A stretch of 64,000 nucleotides of DNA, taken from assembly GCA_024685565.1 (NCBI GenBank), contig JAIKVQ010000182.1:75672-139671 (forward strand), read 5' to 3'. This document shows positions 51,103-60,327 of the stretch, piece by piece; positions within the stretch are counted from its first letter, which is position 1, and every line of letters begins with the position of its first letter. This DNA comes from Bacillota bacterium (lineage in GTDB: Bacteria; Bacillota; Clostridia; UBA1381). The notes beneath the pieces are model-generated. The model saw only the letters and a program-made list of their open reading frames with translations, was not told where the DNA came from and made no database searches. The position numbers and the translations under genes were made by a program.

Positions 51103-52842
51103 ATGATAAAAAAGCTTTTAGGTTCTTTAAGAGAGTATAAGGCGCCTACTGTAATTACGCTTTTGCTGATACTGGGTGAGGCGGTGATTGAAACCTTTAT
51201 ACCTTTCATAACAGCAGATTTAGTAAACAAAATTCAGCAGCAGGCACAAATAGAAGAAGTGCTTAAAACCGGAGCTTTGCTGATTATTATGGCTGTGCTG
51301 TCCCTTTTATGCGGCGGTGCGGCGGCATTTACCTGCTCCTATGCTTCGGCGGGCTTTATAAAAAATCTGAGAAACGATATGTTCTGCAAAATACAGACCT
51401 TCAGCTTTGAAAATATAGACAGGTTTTCATCATCCTCGCTTGTAACAAGAATGACGACCGACGCGAATAATGTGCAGATGTCATTTATGATGCTGATAAG
51501 GATTGCACTAAGGAGTCCTTTAATGCTTATATTTTCAATAGTAATGGCATACATAATGGGCGGAGCGCTTGCTTCGGCATTTGTTGTTGCTGTTCCCGTG
51601 CTCGGTATAGGACTTTATCAGATTGCAAGAAGGGCAATGCCTGCTTTCCGCAGGGTTTTCAAAAAATATGACCGTATGAATGAGTCTATTGAGGAAAATA
51701 TCCGGGCTATGCGCATTGTCAAGGGATTTTCACGCGAAGAATACGAAAAGAATAAGTTCAAGGACGCAGCGGAGGATATTTGTATTGATTTTACCAAGGC
51801 GGAAAAACTTATTGCACTTAATATGCCCCTTATGCAGCTTTGTATGAATTTTAATTCGGTATTTATACTGTATGTGGGCTCAAAAATGGTTATAAACCGT
51901 ATAGGAAATGTTGGAATAGGTCAGATTTCCGCAATGCTTTCATACGGCGTGCAGGTCTTGATGTCGCTTATGATGCTTTCTATTATTTACGTTATGCTGA
52001 CAATGTCGGCAGAATCCGCAAAAAGAATAGCAGAGGTACTTGATGAAACGCCGATGCTCAAAACGGCTGAAAATCCGAAAAAGACGGTTGATGACGGTTC
52101 GGTTGAGTTTAATAACGTCAACTTTAAATACAGTGCAAAAGCTCAAAAATGTGTTCTTTCCGACATAAATATTAAAATTCCTCAAGGCACAACCGTCGGT
52201 GTAATTGGAGGAACCGGTTCGGGTAAATCGTCGCTTGTGCAACTTATTCCGAGACTTTATGATGTAACGGACGGAAGTGTCACAGTAGGTGCAATAGATG
52301 TACGTGAATATGACATAGAAACCCTGAGAAATGCGGTTGCTATGGTTTTACAAAAAAACCTGCTTTTTTCGGGAACTATAAAGGAAAACTTGATGTGGGG
52401 AAACAGCCAAGCAACAGATGAAGAAATCAAAGAGGCTTGCACTATTGCCTGTGCGGACGAATTTATCGAGTCTTTCCCCGATAAATACGAAACAAAAATA
52501 GAACAGGGCGGAACTAACGTTTCGGGAGGACAAAGGCAACGCCTCTGTATAGCCCGTGCGCTTTTAAAAAAGCCTAAAATTCTTATACTTGACGATTCCA
52601 CAAGCGCTGTGGATACCAAGACAGACTCATCTATAAGAAAAGCACTTTCTGAGTATATGCCTGAAACGACGAAATTTATAATAGCTCAGCGCGTGTCCTC
52701 CGTTCAGGACGCGGATATGATAATAGTTATGGATAACGGCAGAATCTCAGCGACAGGAACACACGACGAGCTTTTAAAATCAAGCGGAATTTACCGCGAA
52801 ATATTTGAGCAACAGACAAACGGGGGTGATGCTGATGAGTAA
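51103..52842 (+). CDS. ABC exporter subunit with degenerate ATP site
   Basis: This 579-residue half-transporter has six transmembrane segments (about 15-300) and a C-terminal nucleotide-binding domain. Walker A is GGTGSGKSS (369-376), the signature VSGGQ (473-477) and Walker B LILDD (495-498... ), where Asp498 replaces the catalytic glutamate. This is the pattern of the non-hydrolysing half of heterodimeric exporters such as BmrC or TM287. AGGAGGTG precedes ATG 51103. The partner gene overlaps it by eight bases. Confidence 0.93.
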   Translation: MIKKLLGSLREYKAPTVITLLLILGEAVIETFIPFITADLVNKIQQQAQIEEVLKTGALLIIMAVLSLLCGGAAAFTCSYASAGFIKNLRNDMFCKIQTFSFENIDRFSSSSLVTRMTTDANNVQMSFMMLIRIALRSPLMLIFSIVMAYIMGGALASAFVVAVPVLGIGLYQIARRAMPAFRRVFKKYDRMNESIEENIRAMRIVKGFSREEYEKNKFKDAAEDICIDFTKAEKLIALNMPLMQLCMNFNSVFILYVGSKMVINRIGNVGIGQISAMLSYGVQVLMSLMMLSIIYVMLTMSAESAKRIAEVLDETPMLKTAENPKKTVDDGSVEFNNVNFKYSAKAQKCVLSDINIKIPQGTTVGVIGGTGSGKSSLVQLIPRLYDVTDGSVTVGAIDVREYDIETLRNAVAMVLQKNLLFSGTIKENLMWGNSQATDEEIKEACTIACADEFIESFPDKYETKIEQGGTNVSGGQRQRLCIARALLKKPKILILDDSTSAVDTKTDSSIRKALSEYMPETTKFIIAQRVSSVQDADMIIVMDNGRISATGTHDELLKSSGIYREIFEQQTNGGDADE

Positions 52843-54727
52843 AAAAGGTAATCCCCGTACAATAGGGAGAGTTATAAAAACACTTTTTTCGTTTTATCCC
52901 GTACTTCTTCCCGTAACCTTGTTTTGCATTCTGTTTTCCTCAGCAGCAGCGGCGGTTCCTGATGTTTTTATACAAAAGGTAATAGCCATAATTGAAAAAT
53001 GGGGAGCGTCAGGTAATTGGGAGGCTGCCAAATCTGAACTTGTACCTACAATGCTTGTTCTTATTGCCATTTATATTGTGGCGCTCGCTGCAGTATTTAT
53101 ATACAATCGGCTTATGGCGGTAATAACGCAGGGATTTCTCTCCAAAATGCGCCGCAAAATGTTTGACGGAATGCAAAATCTGCCCATACGCTATTTTGAC
53201 ACCCATAAAACGGGCGATATAATGAGCCGTTATACAAATGACATTGATACCCTCCGTCAGCTTGTATCGCAGGCGATACCGTCGCTTTTAAGGGCGGGAG
53301 CACTTGTAATTTGCGTATTTTTCGTAATGCTTTATTATAGTATATGGATGACGCTTATTCTCCTTGTGGGCGTGGTGTTTATGATATACGTTTCAAAAAA
53401 AGCGGGAGGTGGCTCGGCAAAATACTTCATAAGACAGCAGAAATCCATAGGTAAAACCGAAGGTTTTATTCAGGAAATGATGAACGGACAGAAAGTAATA
53501 AAGGTATTCTGTCATGAAGATGCGGTTAAAGAGGATTTTTATAAGTTGAATGACGAGTTGAATGCTGATAGTTACCGTGCACACGCGTACGCAAATGTAC
53601 TGGGTCCCATAATTATGAATATAGGAAATGTGATTTATGTTATCATGGCGGTTGCAGGGGGGCTTTTCTACCTTTTGGGAATACATAATATTGCCCTTTC
53701 TCTCAATCCTGTGTTTTCGCTTTCAATTGCGGTTACTTTTCTTAATATGACAAAGCAGTTTACGGGAAACGTAAATCAATGTTCACAGCAGATAAATGCA
53801 GTAGTTATGGCACTTGCGGGTGCACAGCGCATTTTTGAGCTTATGGACGAACTGCCTGAAGCGGATAACGGGTATGTAACGCTCGTAAATGCTGTAATTG
53901 ATAAGGACGGAAATATAACCGAAACCGAAAAGCATACGGGCAAGTGGGCATGGAAGCACCCGCACGGCGACGGAACGCTTACATATACCAAACTTTCAGG
54001 TAATGTAACGCTTGATGAAGTGGATTTTGAATATGAAGAGGGAAAGCCTGTTCTTCACAATATAACAGTTTTTGCAAAACCCGGGCAGAAGGTCGCTTTT
54101 GTGGGCGCGACAGGTGCAGGAAAGACGACAATTACAAATCTTATAAACAGATTTTACGATATTGCGGACGGAAAAATACGTTACGACGGAATCAATGTAA
54201 ATAAGATAAAAAAATCCGATTTGAGACGCTCTTTGGGAATAGTACTGCAGGAAACAAACCTGTTTACAGGCAGTGTTATGGATAATATACGCTACGGAAA
54301 ACTTGACGCAACAGACGAAGAGTGTATAAAAGCTGCAAAGCTCGTCGGCGCAGATGATTTCATAACAAGGCTTCCCGAGGGATATGAAACAATGATAACC
54401 AATAACGGTGCAAATATATCCCAGGGACAGCGGCAGCTTATTGCAATAGCAAGGGCTGCGGTAGCCGACCCGCCTGTCATGATACTGGACGAGGCAACTT
54501 CAAGCATAGACACCAGAACGGAGGCGATTGTACAGCGGGGTATGGACAGTCTTATGAAAGGGAGGACCGTTTTCGTAATTGCACATAGACTCTCTACTGT
54601 TAAAAACTCAGATGTTATAATGGTTATGGAAAAGGGAAGAATTATAGAGCGCGGAAGCCATAAGGAACTTATAGAGAAAAGAGGAAAGTATTATCAGCTT
54701 TACACAGGCGCGTTTGAATTGGAATAA
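52835..54727 (+). CDS. ABC exporter subunit with canonical ATP site
   Basis: This 630-residue half-transporter has six transmembrane segments and a nucleotide-binding domain with Walker A GATGAGKTT, a variant signature ISQGQ and canonical Walker B MILDEATSS. A 45-residue insertion before the nucleotide-binding domain (TETEKHTGKWAWKHPHGDG...) is typical of the BmrD/TM288 partner. ATG 52835 is better spaced than ATG 52829 from GGGGGTG. The two subunits form a multidrug-type exporter; the substrate is unknown. Confidence 0.93.
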   Translation: MSKKGNPRTIGRVIKTLFSFYPVLLPVTLFCILFSSAAAAVPDVFIQKVIAIIEKWGASGNWEAAKSELVPTMLVLIAIYIVALAAVFIYNRLMAVITQGFLSKMRRKMFDGMQNLPIRYFDTHKTGDIMSRYTNDIDTLRQLVSQAIPSLLRAGALVICVFFVMLYYSIWMTLILLVGVVFMIYVSKKAGGGSAKYFIRQQKSIGKTEGFIQEMMNGQKVIKVFCHEDAVKEDFYKLNDELNADSYRAHAYANVLGPIIMNIGNVIYVIMAVAGGLFYLLGIHNIALSLNPVFSLSIAVTFLNMTKQFTGNVNQCSQQINAVVMALAGAQRIFELMDELPEADNGYVTLVNAVIDKDGNITETEKHTGKWAWKHPHGDGTLTYTKLSGNVTLDEVDFEYEEGKPVLHNITVFAKPGQKVAFVGATGAGKTTITNLINRFYDIADGKIRYDGINVNKIKKSDLRRSLGIVLQETNLFTGSVMDNIRYGKLDATDEECIKAAKLVGADDFITRLPEGYETMITNNGANISQGQRQLIAIARAAVADPPVMILDEATSSIDTRTEAIVQRGMDSLMKGRTVFVIAHRLSTVKNSDVIMVMEKGRIIERGSHKELIEKRGKYYQLYTGAFELE

Positions 54728-54728
54728 A

Positions 54729-54770
54729 GAAAACGGTACTGCACCTAAAAGGCACAGTACCGTTTTCTTT
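54729..54770. terminator. Bidirectional terminator between ABC operon and Cys-rich gene
   Basis: GAAAACGGTACTG (54729-54741) pairs with CAGTACCGTTTTC (54755-54767). T-runs follow in both directions (CTTTATT and CTTTATTCC on the other strand). Confidence 0.88.
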
Positions 54771-54801
54771 ATTAGAGGTAGTTTACAGCACAGCTGCCCG
54801 A

Positions 54802-54987
54802 TTAGTTTCGACAGCATCTGCAGTAGCAGGAATTGCAACATCTTTGGCATTGATTACAAGAGCTGCCTTGATTGTTTTGGCAACCGCAATTTGAGTTGTT
54901 ATTGCCGAAAATGCTTTCTACCAAGCTGTTATTGTTACAGCAGCGATTTGAGCATCTTGAGCAGTTATTATTATTTCTGCAACACAT
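54802..54987 (-). CDS. Cysteine/asparagine-rich small protein
   Basis: The protein is 61 residues from ATG 54987, with GGGGAGGTGAATT upstream; a GTG three codons earlier overlaps this site. Sixteen residues are Cys, several as CC, CxC or CxxC, and about as many are Asn. It has no signal peptide. It could bind metals, form a disulfide network or be a spore-coat or surface peptide. It is convergent with the ABC exporter and separated by a two-way terminator. I know no named family. Confidence 0.72.
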   Translation of the reverse strand: MCCRNNNNCSRCSNRCCNNNSLVESIFGNNNSNCGCQNNQGSSCNQCQRCCNSCYCRCCRN

Positions 54988-55118
54988 ATAATTCACCTCC
55001 CCAAATATGTAACGCCTCCTGCCGCTTATTAATATACTATTCCGAAAATCTTATATTGTGCGGTATTTTATATAGATAATATGTCAATGAAATTTCATAT
55101 AAAAAATAATGCTGCCAC

Positions 55119-55147
55119 TTGTGCTGGCAGATTTTATATGCTATACT
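55119..55147 (+). promoter_or_regulatory. Promoter of cca
   Basis: TTGTGC (55119-55124), 17 bases and TATACT (55142-55147). A small CTGCCA/TGGCAG hairpin overlaps the -35 region. The leader to GTG 55164 is only about ten bases. Confidence 0.65.
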
Positions 55148-55163
55148 GTAGAGGAGAAGGGCG

Positions 55164-56516
55164 GTGACGGAGTTGGAAATATCTGTAAGCGTCGGTGCGG
55201 AGCAGGTGCTTAAAACACTTGAAAATGCGGGATTTAAGGCTTATATTGTAGGAGGAGCGGTACGCGACAGTATTATGGGCATTACTCCGTCCGATTACGA
55301 TATTGCTACAAACGCAAAACCTTATCAAGTAAAGGCGCTTTTTTCGAGAACAATAGATACGGGATTGAAACACGGGACTGTGACGGTGGTTGAGAATAAG
55401 ATTGGATTTGAGGTTACTACCTTTCGTACGGAGGGTATGTATAACGATATGCGCCACCCTGAAAGCGTAGCTTATGTTGAAGATATTGAAACCGACTTAA
55501 AACGCCGAGATTTTACTGTAAATGCTATGGCGTACAGTTTAAAATACGGATTTTTAGACTGTTTCGGCGGTGTTTCCGATATAAACAGCAAAATTATCCG
55601 CTGTGTTGGAAACAGTGAGCAAAGGTTTAAAGAGGACGCTTTAAGAATGCTGCGCTGCATAAGATTTGCCGCATGCCTTGGCTTTGATATTGACGTTGAG
55701 GCAGAAAATGCTATAAGAAAATGTGCAGTATTGATAAAAAATGTAAGCAGTGAGAGGATTTTGTCCGAGCTTAATAAAATTCTTTTGAGTGATAATCCTC
55801 AAGAACTGTACCTTTTGTATAAAACGGGGCTTATGCGCTATATCCTGCCTAATCTTTGTGCATGTTTTTCTACTGAACAGAATAATAAATATCATATATA
55901 CAATGTGGGCGAGCATATTATGGCGACTGTCGGGAACGCGCCTAAAGACTTGATTTTGAGATGGGCAGCGCTTTTGCACGATATAGGCAAGCCTGCGTGC
56001 CGAAGCTGTGACGCAAACGGAATATACCACTTTTACGGACATCACCGTGAGAGCATGAGAATAGCGAATGATTTACTGCATAAGCTTAGAATGGACAAGG
56101 ATTCAATTCACGACATTTTAGTCCTGATAGAAAACCACGATGTACATATGGATTCATCACCTACAGCGGTAAAACGTATGCTTGCACGCACAGGCGAACA
56201 GCTGTTTTTCAAGCTTTTGCAGCTGCAAACAGCAGACAATATGGCAAAAAACCCTGCATACATAAACGACAGAATATCAAAGATAAAAACAGCAGGGGAG
56301 CGTGCTCAGCAGATTATAGCAGAGGGACAGCCATATACCGTATCCCAGCTCCAGATAAACGGCCGCGACCTTATAAAGCTTGGATACAAGGCAGGACGGG
56401 AGATAGGCGATGCGCTGAGATTTTTGCTCGATGAGGTTTTGATAAATCCTGACCTTAACAGCCGTGAATATCTTATAAAAAGAGCAATACAGTTAAAAAG
56501 AGGAAATCTGCTTTAA
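55164..56516 (+). CDS. cca: CCA-adding enzyme (tRNA nucleotidyltransferase) with HD domain
   Basis: This 450-residue enzyme completes or repairs the 3' CCA of tRNAs. GTG 55164 follows GGAGAAGG; TTG 55173 is possible. Nucleotidyltransferase motifs are IVGGAVRDS (28-36), DYDIAT with metal-binding Asp44 and Asp46, and RRDFTVNAMAY. RFKEDALRMLRCIRFAA is the primer-grip block. A C-terminal HD domain (LLHDIGKPA, HHRESMRIA) is present, as in many Clostridia enzymes. Confidence 0.95.
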   Translation: MTELEISVSVGAEQVLKTLENAGFKAYIVGGAVRDSIMGITPSDYDIATNAKPYQVKALFSRTIDTGLKHGTVTVVENKIGFEVTTFRTEGMYNDMRHPESVAYVEDIETDLKRRDFTVNAMAYSLKYGFLDCFGGVSDINSKIIRCVGNSEQRFKEDALRMLRCIRFAACLGFDIDVEAENAIRKCAVLIKNVSSERILSELNKILLSDNPQELYLLYKTGLMRYILPNLCACFSTEQNNKYHIYNVGEHIMATVGNAPKDLILRWAALLHDIGKPACRSCDANGIYHFYGHHRESMRIANDLLHKLRMDKDSIHDILVLIENHDVHMDSSPTAVKRMLARTGEQLFFKLLQLQTADNMAKNPAYINDRISKIKTAGERAQQIIAEGQPYTVSQLQINGRDLIKLGYKAGREIGDALRFLLDEVLINPDLNSREYLIKRAIQLKRGNLL

Positions 56517-56538
56517 CGAGTGATTTTCTCTTTTTTTA
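56497..56538 (+). terminator. Terminator of cca
   Basis: AAGAGGAAATC and GATTTTCTCTT pair and a T-run follows. The stop codon lies in the loop. It also lies at the 3' end of the convergent spoVB-like gene. Confidence 0.78.
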
Positions 56539-57966
56539 TGTAACAAAAAAGTCAGGAAAAAGCTCTATTTTTATTTTCAGGCGGCGTGTTATGAAGAAAT
56601 AACTCATTATCAATTCGCATATCACACCGACTGTTAAAGCAATTGCCGCACCCAAAATGTTTATATTTGGTATTCTTATAAGAATAAAACAAAGCGGAAT
56701 GCTTATCATGTACGATATAAAGCCAAATAAAAACGGTGCAAAGGTTCTTCCCGAGGCATATTCAGCAGCAGAGACCACGCTAAGAATGGGCGCAAAAACC
56801 AAAAGCGGAGATGCTGCATTGAGCATTGAAGAATATATTGAGCAACCGAATAACATATCGGTTATCTGGTTGCTGAAAACTATAATTACGGCACATATGG
56901 GCATAGAAATAAAAAGCATAATTTTTATTATGCGTGACAGGTCCTTGCCAAGCGACGTATAGTCGCCTTTTGCAAAGTGCTTTGCAGCAAGAGGAAAAAG
57001 TGAAACGGAGAATATTCTTAAAAGTCCGGCGGGAAATCGTATTACCGTCAAAGCATACCCAAAAAATGCCCCGTAAAGCCAGCTTGAGCCTTTGAGTGTA
57101 AGCTGATTTAATGCTGTTACAGTATTAAAAACGGAGGTGTAAGGTGAGTATTTGAGCAAGAAAGCTTTAGCTTGACTTTCGGAAAACCGTATAGCTAAAA
57201 GACTGTTTCGTATGACGGCGTTTTCCGCAAGCTCAAGACTGCTTAAAATAATTGCGTATACCGTAAGCGGAAGAGCATATGCCATAAGTGATTTGCGGAT
57301 TTTTCGGCGGATTCTGAAGTCTGCCGTTCTGATTTTCTTAAAAAAAGGCACGAAAAATATAAAAAGGACAGCGGTGGCGGACGCTTCGCCCAATGTGATT
57401 GCAAGTGTACCGCCAAAGGCTGCATATGGTGCGGAAAACACGCATAAAAACGAGGTCAAAAGATACGCTAAAGCTAACTTTACTAAGGATTCAAGCACTT
57501 GTGATACAGCACATGGGAACATATTTGAGTATCCTTCAAAACAGGCTTTCACCGCCGTACCTGCTGCAACGATAAAGACGGAAGGGGAAAGTGCGGCTAT
57601 AGCGTATTCAGCACCCAAGTCCTTCATAGCAGCTCCGAAAAACCGGCGTGTTAAAAACATTATAAGGCTGAGAAGAAGTCCTAAAAAGCACATAACAGAA
57701 ACGACAAATCCAAGTCCTGCATAAATGTTACAGTCATTTCCTGATGAGCGCTCTTTTGATATAAAATGCGTAACTGCAAGCGGTATGCCGCCGCACGCCA
57801 ATGTTAGAAATACGGAATATACGCATAGGGCGCTTTGATAAATTGCCATACCCTCTTCCTTTAAATAATGCGTAAGAATGATTTTTTGCACAGCTGAAAA
57901 AATCTGTGAGAAAGTACCTGCTGCAACAAGATAAAATGTGTTTTTTGTGTAAGAAAGCTCGTTCAT
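56536..57966 (-). CDS. SpoVB/MATE-like lipid flippase
   Basis: This 476-residue integral membrane protein has 12-14 predicted helices, in the polysaccharide-transport/MOP superfamily. The N-terminus TFYLVAAGTFSQIFSAVQKIILTHYL, the block YQSALCVYSVFLTLACGGIPLAVTHFIS and GFISYMISIPLCFIL are typical of stage V sporulation protein B, which is thought to move cell-wall precursors during cortex formation. MurJ-type lipid II flippase activity is the alternative. Confidence 0.87.
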   Translation of the reverse strand: MNELSYTKNTFYLVAAGTFSQIFSAVQKIILTHYLKEEGMAIYQSALCVYSVFLTLACGGIPLAVTHFISKERSSGNDCNIYAGLGFVVSVMCFLGLLLSLIMFLTRRFFGAAMKDLGAEYAIAALSPSVFIVAAGTAVKACFEGYSNMFPCAVSQVLESLVKLALAYLLTSFLCVFSAPYAAFGGTLAITLGEASATAVLFIFFVPFFKKIRTADFRIRRKIRKSLMAYALPLTVYAIILSSLELAENAVIRNSLLAIRFSESQAKAFLLKYSPYTSVFNTVTALNQLTLKGSSWLYGAFFGYALTVIRFPAGLLRIFSVSLFPLAAKHFAKGDYTSLGKDLSRIIKIMLFISMPICAVIIVFSNQITDMLFGCSIYSSMLNAASPLLVFAPILSVVSAAEYASGRTFAPFLFGFISYMISIPLCFILIRIPNINILGAAIALTVGVICELIMSYFFITRRLKIKIELFPDFFVT

Positions 57967-57999
57967 AAATTGTGGCTCCGTTAAAAATATGGTTTAAAA

Positions 58000-58027
58000 A
58001 GTGTATTTTTTTGTAAAAACCTGTCAA
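58000..58027 (-). promoter_or_regulatory. Possible promoter of spoVB-like gene
   Basis: On the minus strand TTGACA, 16 bases and TACACT lie about 34 bases before the start codon. A sporulation sigma-factor promoter cannot be excluded. Confidence 0.55.
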
Positions 58028-58085
58028 AATCTACAAAATTGTGGTATAAAATTGAAAAAAATTGCTAAAATTTTACCTAAACCTA

Positions 58086-58114
58086 TTGACAAGCATAAAT
58101 CTTTATAATACAAT
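58086..58114 (+). promoter_or_regulatory. Promoter of HU gene
   Basis: TTGACA (58086-58091), 17 bases and TACAAT (58109-58114), consistent with strong expression of an abundant nucleoid protein. Confidence 0.82.
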
Positions 58115-58169
58115 ACATACTCGTAAGGGAGTGGTAAAATTCCCAAAAACTGTATAGGAGGAAGATTTA

Positions 58170-58445
58170 ATGAATAAGACAGAATTGATTGCAGCTGTTG
58201 CGGAGAATGCTTCATTGACAAAGAAAGATGCTGAAAAAGCTATAAATGCCGTAATTGGTGCCATAACAGGCGCTTTGGCTGATGGCGATAAGGTTCAGCT
58301 TGTTGGCTTCGGTACATTTGAGGTTAGAGCAAGAGGAGCAAGAACAGGTAAGAACCCAAGAACAGGCGCTGCCATAAAGATTGCAGCATCAAAGGTTCCT
58401 GCATTTAAGGCAGGCAAGGCTCTTAAGGTTGCTGTAAACAAATAA
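58170..58445 (+). CDS. hup: HU-family DNA-binding protein
   Basis: This 91-residue nucleoid protein matches the HU family over its whole length: [24 protein letters not shown] helices, [25 protein letters not shown] with the DNA-intercalating NP turn, and [25 protein letters not shown] precedes ATG 58170. It heads the yabO-yabP-yabQ-ftsB region, but a terminator follows it, so it is largely a single-gene unit. Confidence 0.97.
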   Translation: MNKTELIAAVAENASLTKKDAEKAINAVIGAITGALADGDKVQLVGFGTFEVRARGARTGKNPRTGAAIKIAASKVPAFKAGKALKVAVNK

Positions 58446-58455
58446 GTAAAAGCTA

Positions 58456-58493
58456 AGGAGCTTCCCCGCTATCGAGGAAGCTTCTTTTTCTTT
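58456..58493 (+). terminator. Terminator of HU gene
   Basis: GAGCTTCC and GGAAGCTTC pair around CCGCTATCGA and a CTTTTTCTTTT run follows. Confidence 0.88.
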
Positions 58494-58523
58494 TAGAATT
58501 TATTATGCAAAAAGAGGAATGTT

Positions 58524-58763
58524 ATGAGACTGGATAAATTTCTTAAGGTGTCGAGGCTTATAAAAAGGCGTGCGATAGCAAATGAGGCCTGCGATGCACA
58601 GAGAATAGAAGTAAACGGACGTGTTGCAAAAGCGTCCTATGACGTAAAAGTCGGGGATATAATATCTATCCGTATGGGAGAAAAGGTGATAAGGGCGGAA
58701 GTTTGCGAGGTAAAGGAACATGCACTTAAAAACGATGCTCCGCTTATGTATAAGCTGTTGTAA
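58524..58763 (+). CDS. rqcP: S4-domain RNA-binding protein (RqcP/YabO)
   Basis: The 79 residues are all S4 domain: MRLDKFLKVSRLIKRRAIANEACD, then VNGRVAKASYDVKVGDIISI. In Firmicutes this gene, next to hup and yabP, encodes RqcP, which helps RqcH add alanine tails on stalled 50S subunits. AAAGAGGAATG gives a short ribosome site. Family assignment is firm; the role is by orthology and gene order. Confidence 0.9.
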   Translation: MRLDKFLKVSRLIKRRAIANEACDAQRIEVNGRVAKASYDVKVGDIISIRMGEKVIRAEVCEVKEHALKNDAPLMYKLL

Positions 58764-58813
58764 TATATTGAATTTCTCTTTCATATCTTTAAGGTATGAA
58801 AGGGTGTGTTTAT

Positions 58814-59083
58814 ATGGATGTGCAGCTTGAAAAAATGCAAGTTTTGGAGCTTAAAAACAGGGAAAAACTAACCGTAAATTTAGTGGAAAATGTTGAACAT
58901 TTTTCTGGCTCTGAGGTTGTCTTAAGGACAGCGACCGGAAGACTCAAAATAGTGGGCAGTAACCTGCGTCTTGAAGATTTATCAAAACAAAACGGCGGAA
59001 TTGCACTTTCGGGCAAGATAGATAGTATGAGCTTTGCGGAAATAAAGGATAAGCGAAGCTTTTTAAAGGATATTTTAAAGTGA
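58814..59083 (+). CDS. yabP: Sporulation protein YabP
   Basis: The protein is 89 residues. ATG 58814 has GAAAGGGTG upstream; an ATG six codons earlier has no spacing to its ribosome site. The signature is NREKLTVNLVENVEHFSGSEVVLRT..., LRLEDLSKQNGGIALSGKIDSMSF. It is expressed in the mother cell and needed for spore cortex formation in Bacillus. It overlaps yabQ by four bases, the usual arrangement. Confidence 0.92.
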   Translation: MDVQLEKMQVLELKNREKLTVNLVENVEHFSGSEVVLRTATGRLKIVGSNLRLEDLSKQNGGIALSGKIDSMSFAEIKDKRSFLKDILK

Positions 59084-59544
59084 ATATGTTTCTTTTAACA
59101 TCTGAGGAGCTGTCGACTTTTTTTGCAGCCCAGGGGATAGCGATTGTTTTAAGCCTATTTTACGATTTATTAGAGAGTTTGAAACCCCAAAAAATTACAA
59201 GTGCGGTATCGGGCTTTTTTGATGCATTCGCATGGTTCTCAGTAGGTTGTGGCTTTTTTACACTGTGGCAAAGATTTCTTGCGGGTGAGTTTCGTTGGTA
59301 CACCGTTTTGGCATTTTTAATAACCGTTATGTTGTATTATTTAACAATACATAAACCTGCATTTACAGCATATTGCATAATTGTTAAAAAAATTTATTCT
59401 TTTTTTAATATAATTTTCAAATTTCTCTTGACAGTGTGGTTTTTTTTGGTTAAAATTACTATGTATATATCCGGTATTTGTAAAAGAATATACTCAGTTG
59501 ATTATGAGGGTAATTGCTATGAAAAAAACCAACGTAAGAATTGA
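59080..59544 (+). CDS. yabQ: Spore cortex biosynthesis protein YabQ
   Basis: The protein is 154 residues starting at GTG 59080, or ATG 59086. It has four to five hydrophobic segments. The opening block AQGIAIVLSLFYDLLESLK and the helix FDAFAWFSVGCGFFTLWQRFLAGEFRWY are characteristic. It is a membrane protein of the outer forespore membrane in Bacillus. The 3' end overlaps the ftsB/divIC gene by 26 bases. Confidence 0.9.
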   Translation: MNMFLLTSEELSTFFAAQGIAIVLSLFYDLLESLKPQKITSAVSGFFDAFAWFSVGCGFFTLWQRFLAGEFRWYTVLAFLITVMLYYLTIHKPAFTAYCIIVKKIYSFFNIIFKFLLTVWFFLVKITMYISGICKRIYSVDYEGNCYEKNQRKN

Positions 59545-59812
59545 TATTACGAAGATAATTATGGCAGTTACGGCTATACTTGCCGTAGCTATGGTCGGCA
59601 AGGGTTTTGCCGTTTCTCCTATAATTGCGGCAAATAATGAAATGGCACAAAAGATACAGGAGGATATAGATAAGGAAAACCGCCGCATAGAGGAGCTTGA
59701 TTTAGCTCTTGAGAACGCGGGAACAGATGAATATATCGAAAAAATTGCAAGAGAAAAATTGGGTATGATAAAAGCAAACGAAATTGTTTTTATTGACATA
59801 TCCGGACAATAA
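59519..59812 (+). CDS. FtsB/DivIC septum-formation initiator
   Basis: This 97-residue bitopic protein has a short cytoplasmic basic N-terminus, a membrane segment near 9-33, a coiled coil (AANNEMAQKIQEDIDKENRRIEELD) and the conserved end TDEYIEKIAREKLGMIKANEIVF. In Firmicutes DivIC joins FtsL and DivIB in the divisome and has this chromosomal place after yabQ. ATG 59519 has GAGG upstream. Confidence 0.9.
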   Translation: MKKTNVRIDITKIIMAVTAILAVAMVGKGFAVSPIIAANNEMAQKIQEDIDKENRRIEELDLALENAGTDEYIEKIAREKLGMIKANEIVFIDISGQ

Positions 59813-59832
59813 TAGGGGGAATTTGTAAGCTT

Positions 59833-60267
59833 ATGGCTTTGAAAATCGGTAGTATTGCCTCGGGTAAGGTACAAAGCGTTATGCCGTTCGGAGCATTTGT
59901 ATCACTTCCTGACAATAAATCAGGGCTTGTTCATATATCTGAAATAACAAATGAATACATAGAAAATATCAACGACTATATTAAGGTCGGGGAAACGGTC
60001 AGCGTAAAGGTTTTGGATATTGATAAATCGGGTAAAATAAGTCTTTCGATAAAAAAAGCCAAGGTGATAGAACCAGAAACCAAAAAAAGTACCGCCCGTG
60101 TCCGTCCTGCGGACATTGACTGGAGCGGAAACTCAGGCAAGGACTTGTCATTTGAAGATAAACTGTCTAAGTTTAAAAAGGACGCAGATGAAAAGATGCT
60201 TGCACTAAAGCGCTCACATGAATCAAAGCGCTCAGGAGGGTATCGCAGGGGCGGCAGTACATATTGA
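59833..60267 (+). CDS. S1-domain RNA-binding protein (YabR-like)
   Basis: The protein is 144 residues. An S1 domain at about 3-75 (IGSIASGKVQSVMPFGAFVSL, SGLVHISEITNEY, VKVLDIDKSGKISLSIKKA) is followed by a charged flexible tail ending in RSGGYRRGGSTY, which may add RNA affinity. Gene order after divIC is the same as Bacillus yabR. It closes the cluster and is followed by a strong terminator. Confidence 0.92.
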   Translation: MALKIGSIASGKVQSVMPFGAFVSLPDNKSGLVHISEITNEYIENINDYIKVGETVSVKVLDIDKSGKISLSIKKAKVIEPETKKSTARVRPADIDWSGNSGKDLSFEDKLSKFKKDADEKMLALKRSHESKRSGGYRRGGSTY

Positions 60268-60269
60268 TA

Positions 60270-60297
60270 ATAAAAGGGGCGTTTCGCCCCTTTTTGT
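60270..60297 (+). terminator. Terminator after S1-domain gene
   Basis: AAAAGGGGCG and CGCCCCTTTTT pair around a three-base loop with a T-run. Confidence 0.92.
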
Positions 60298-60327
60298 TGA
60301 TTTTTACCTATTACGGAGGAATATGAA

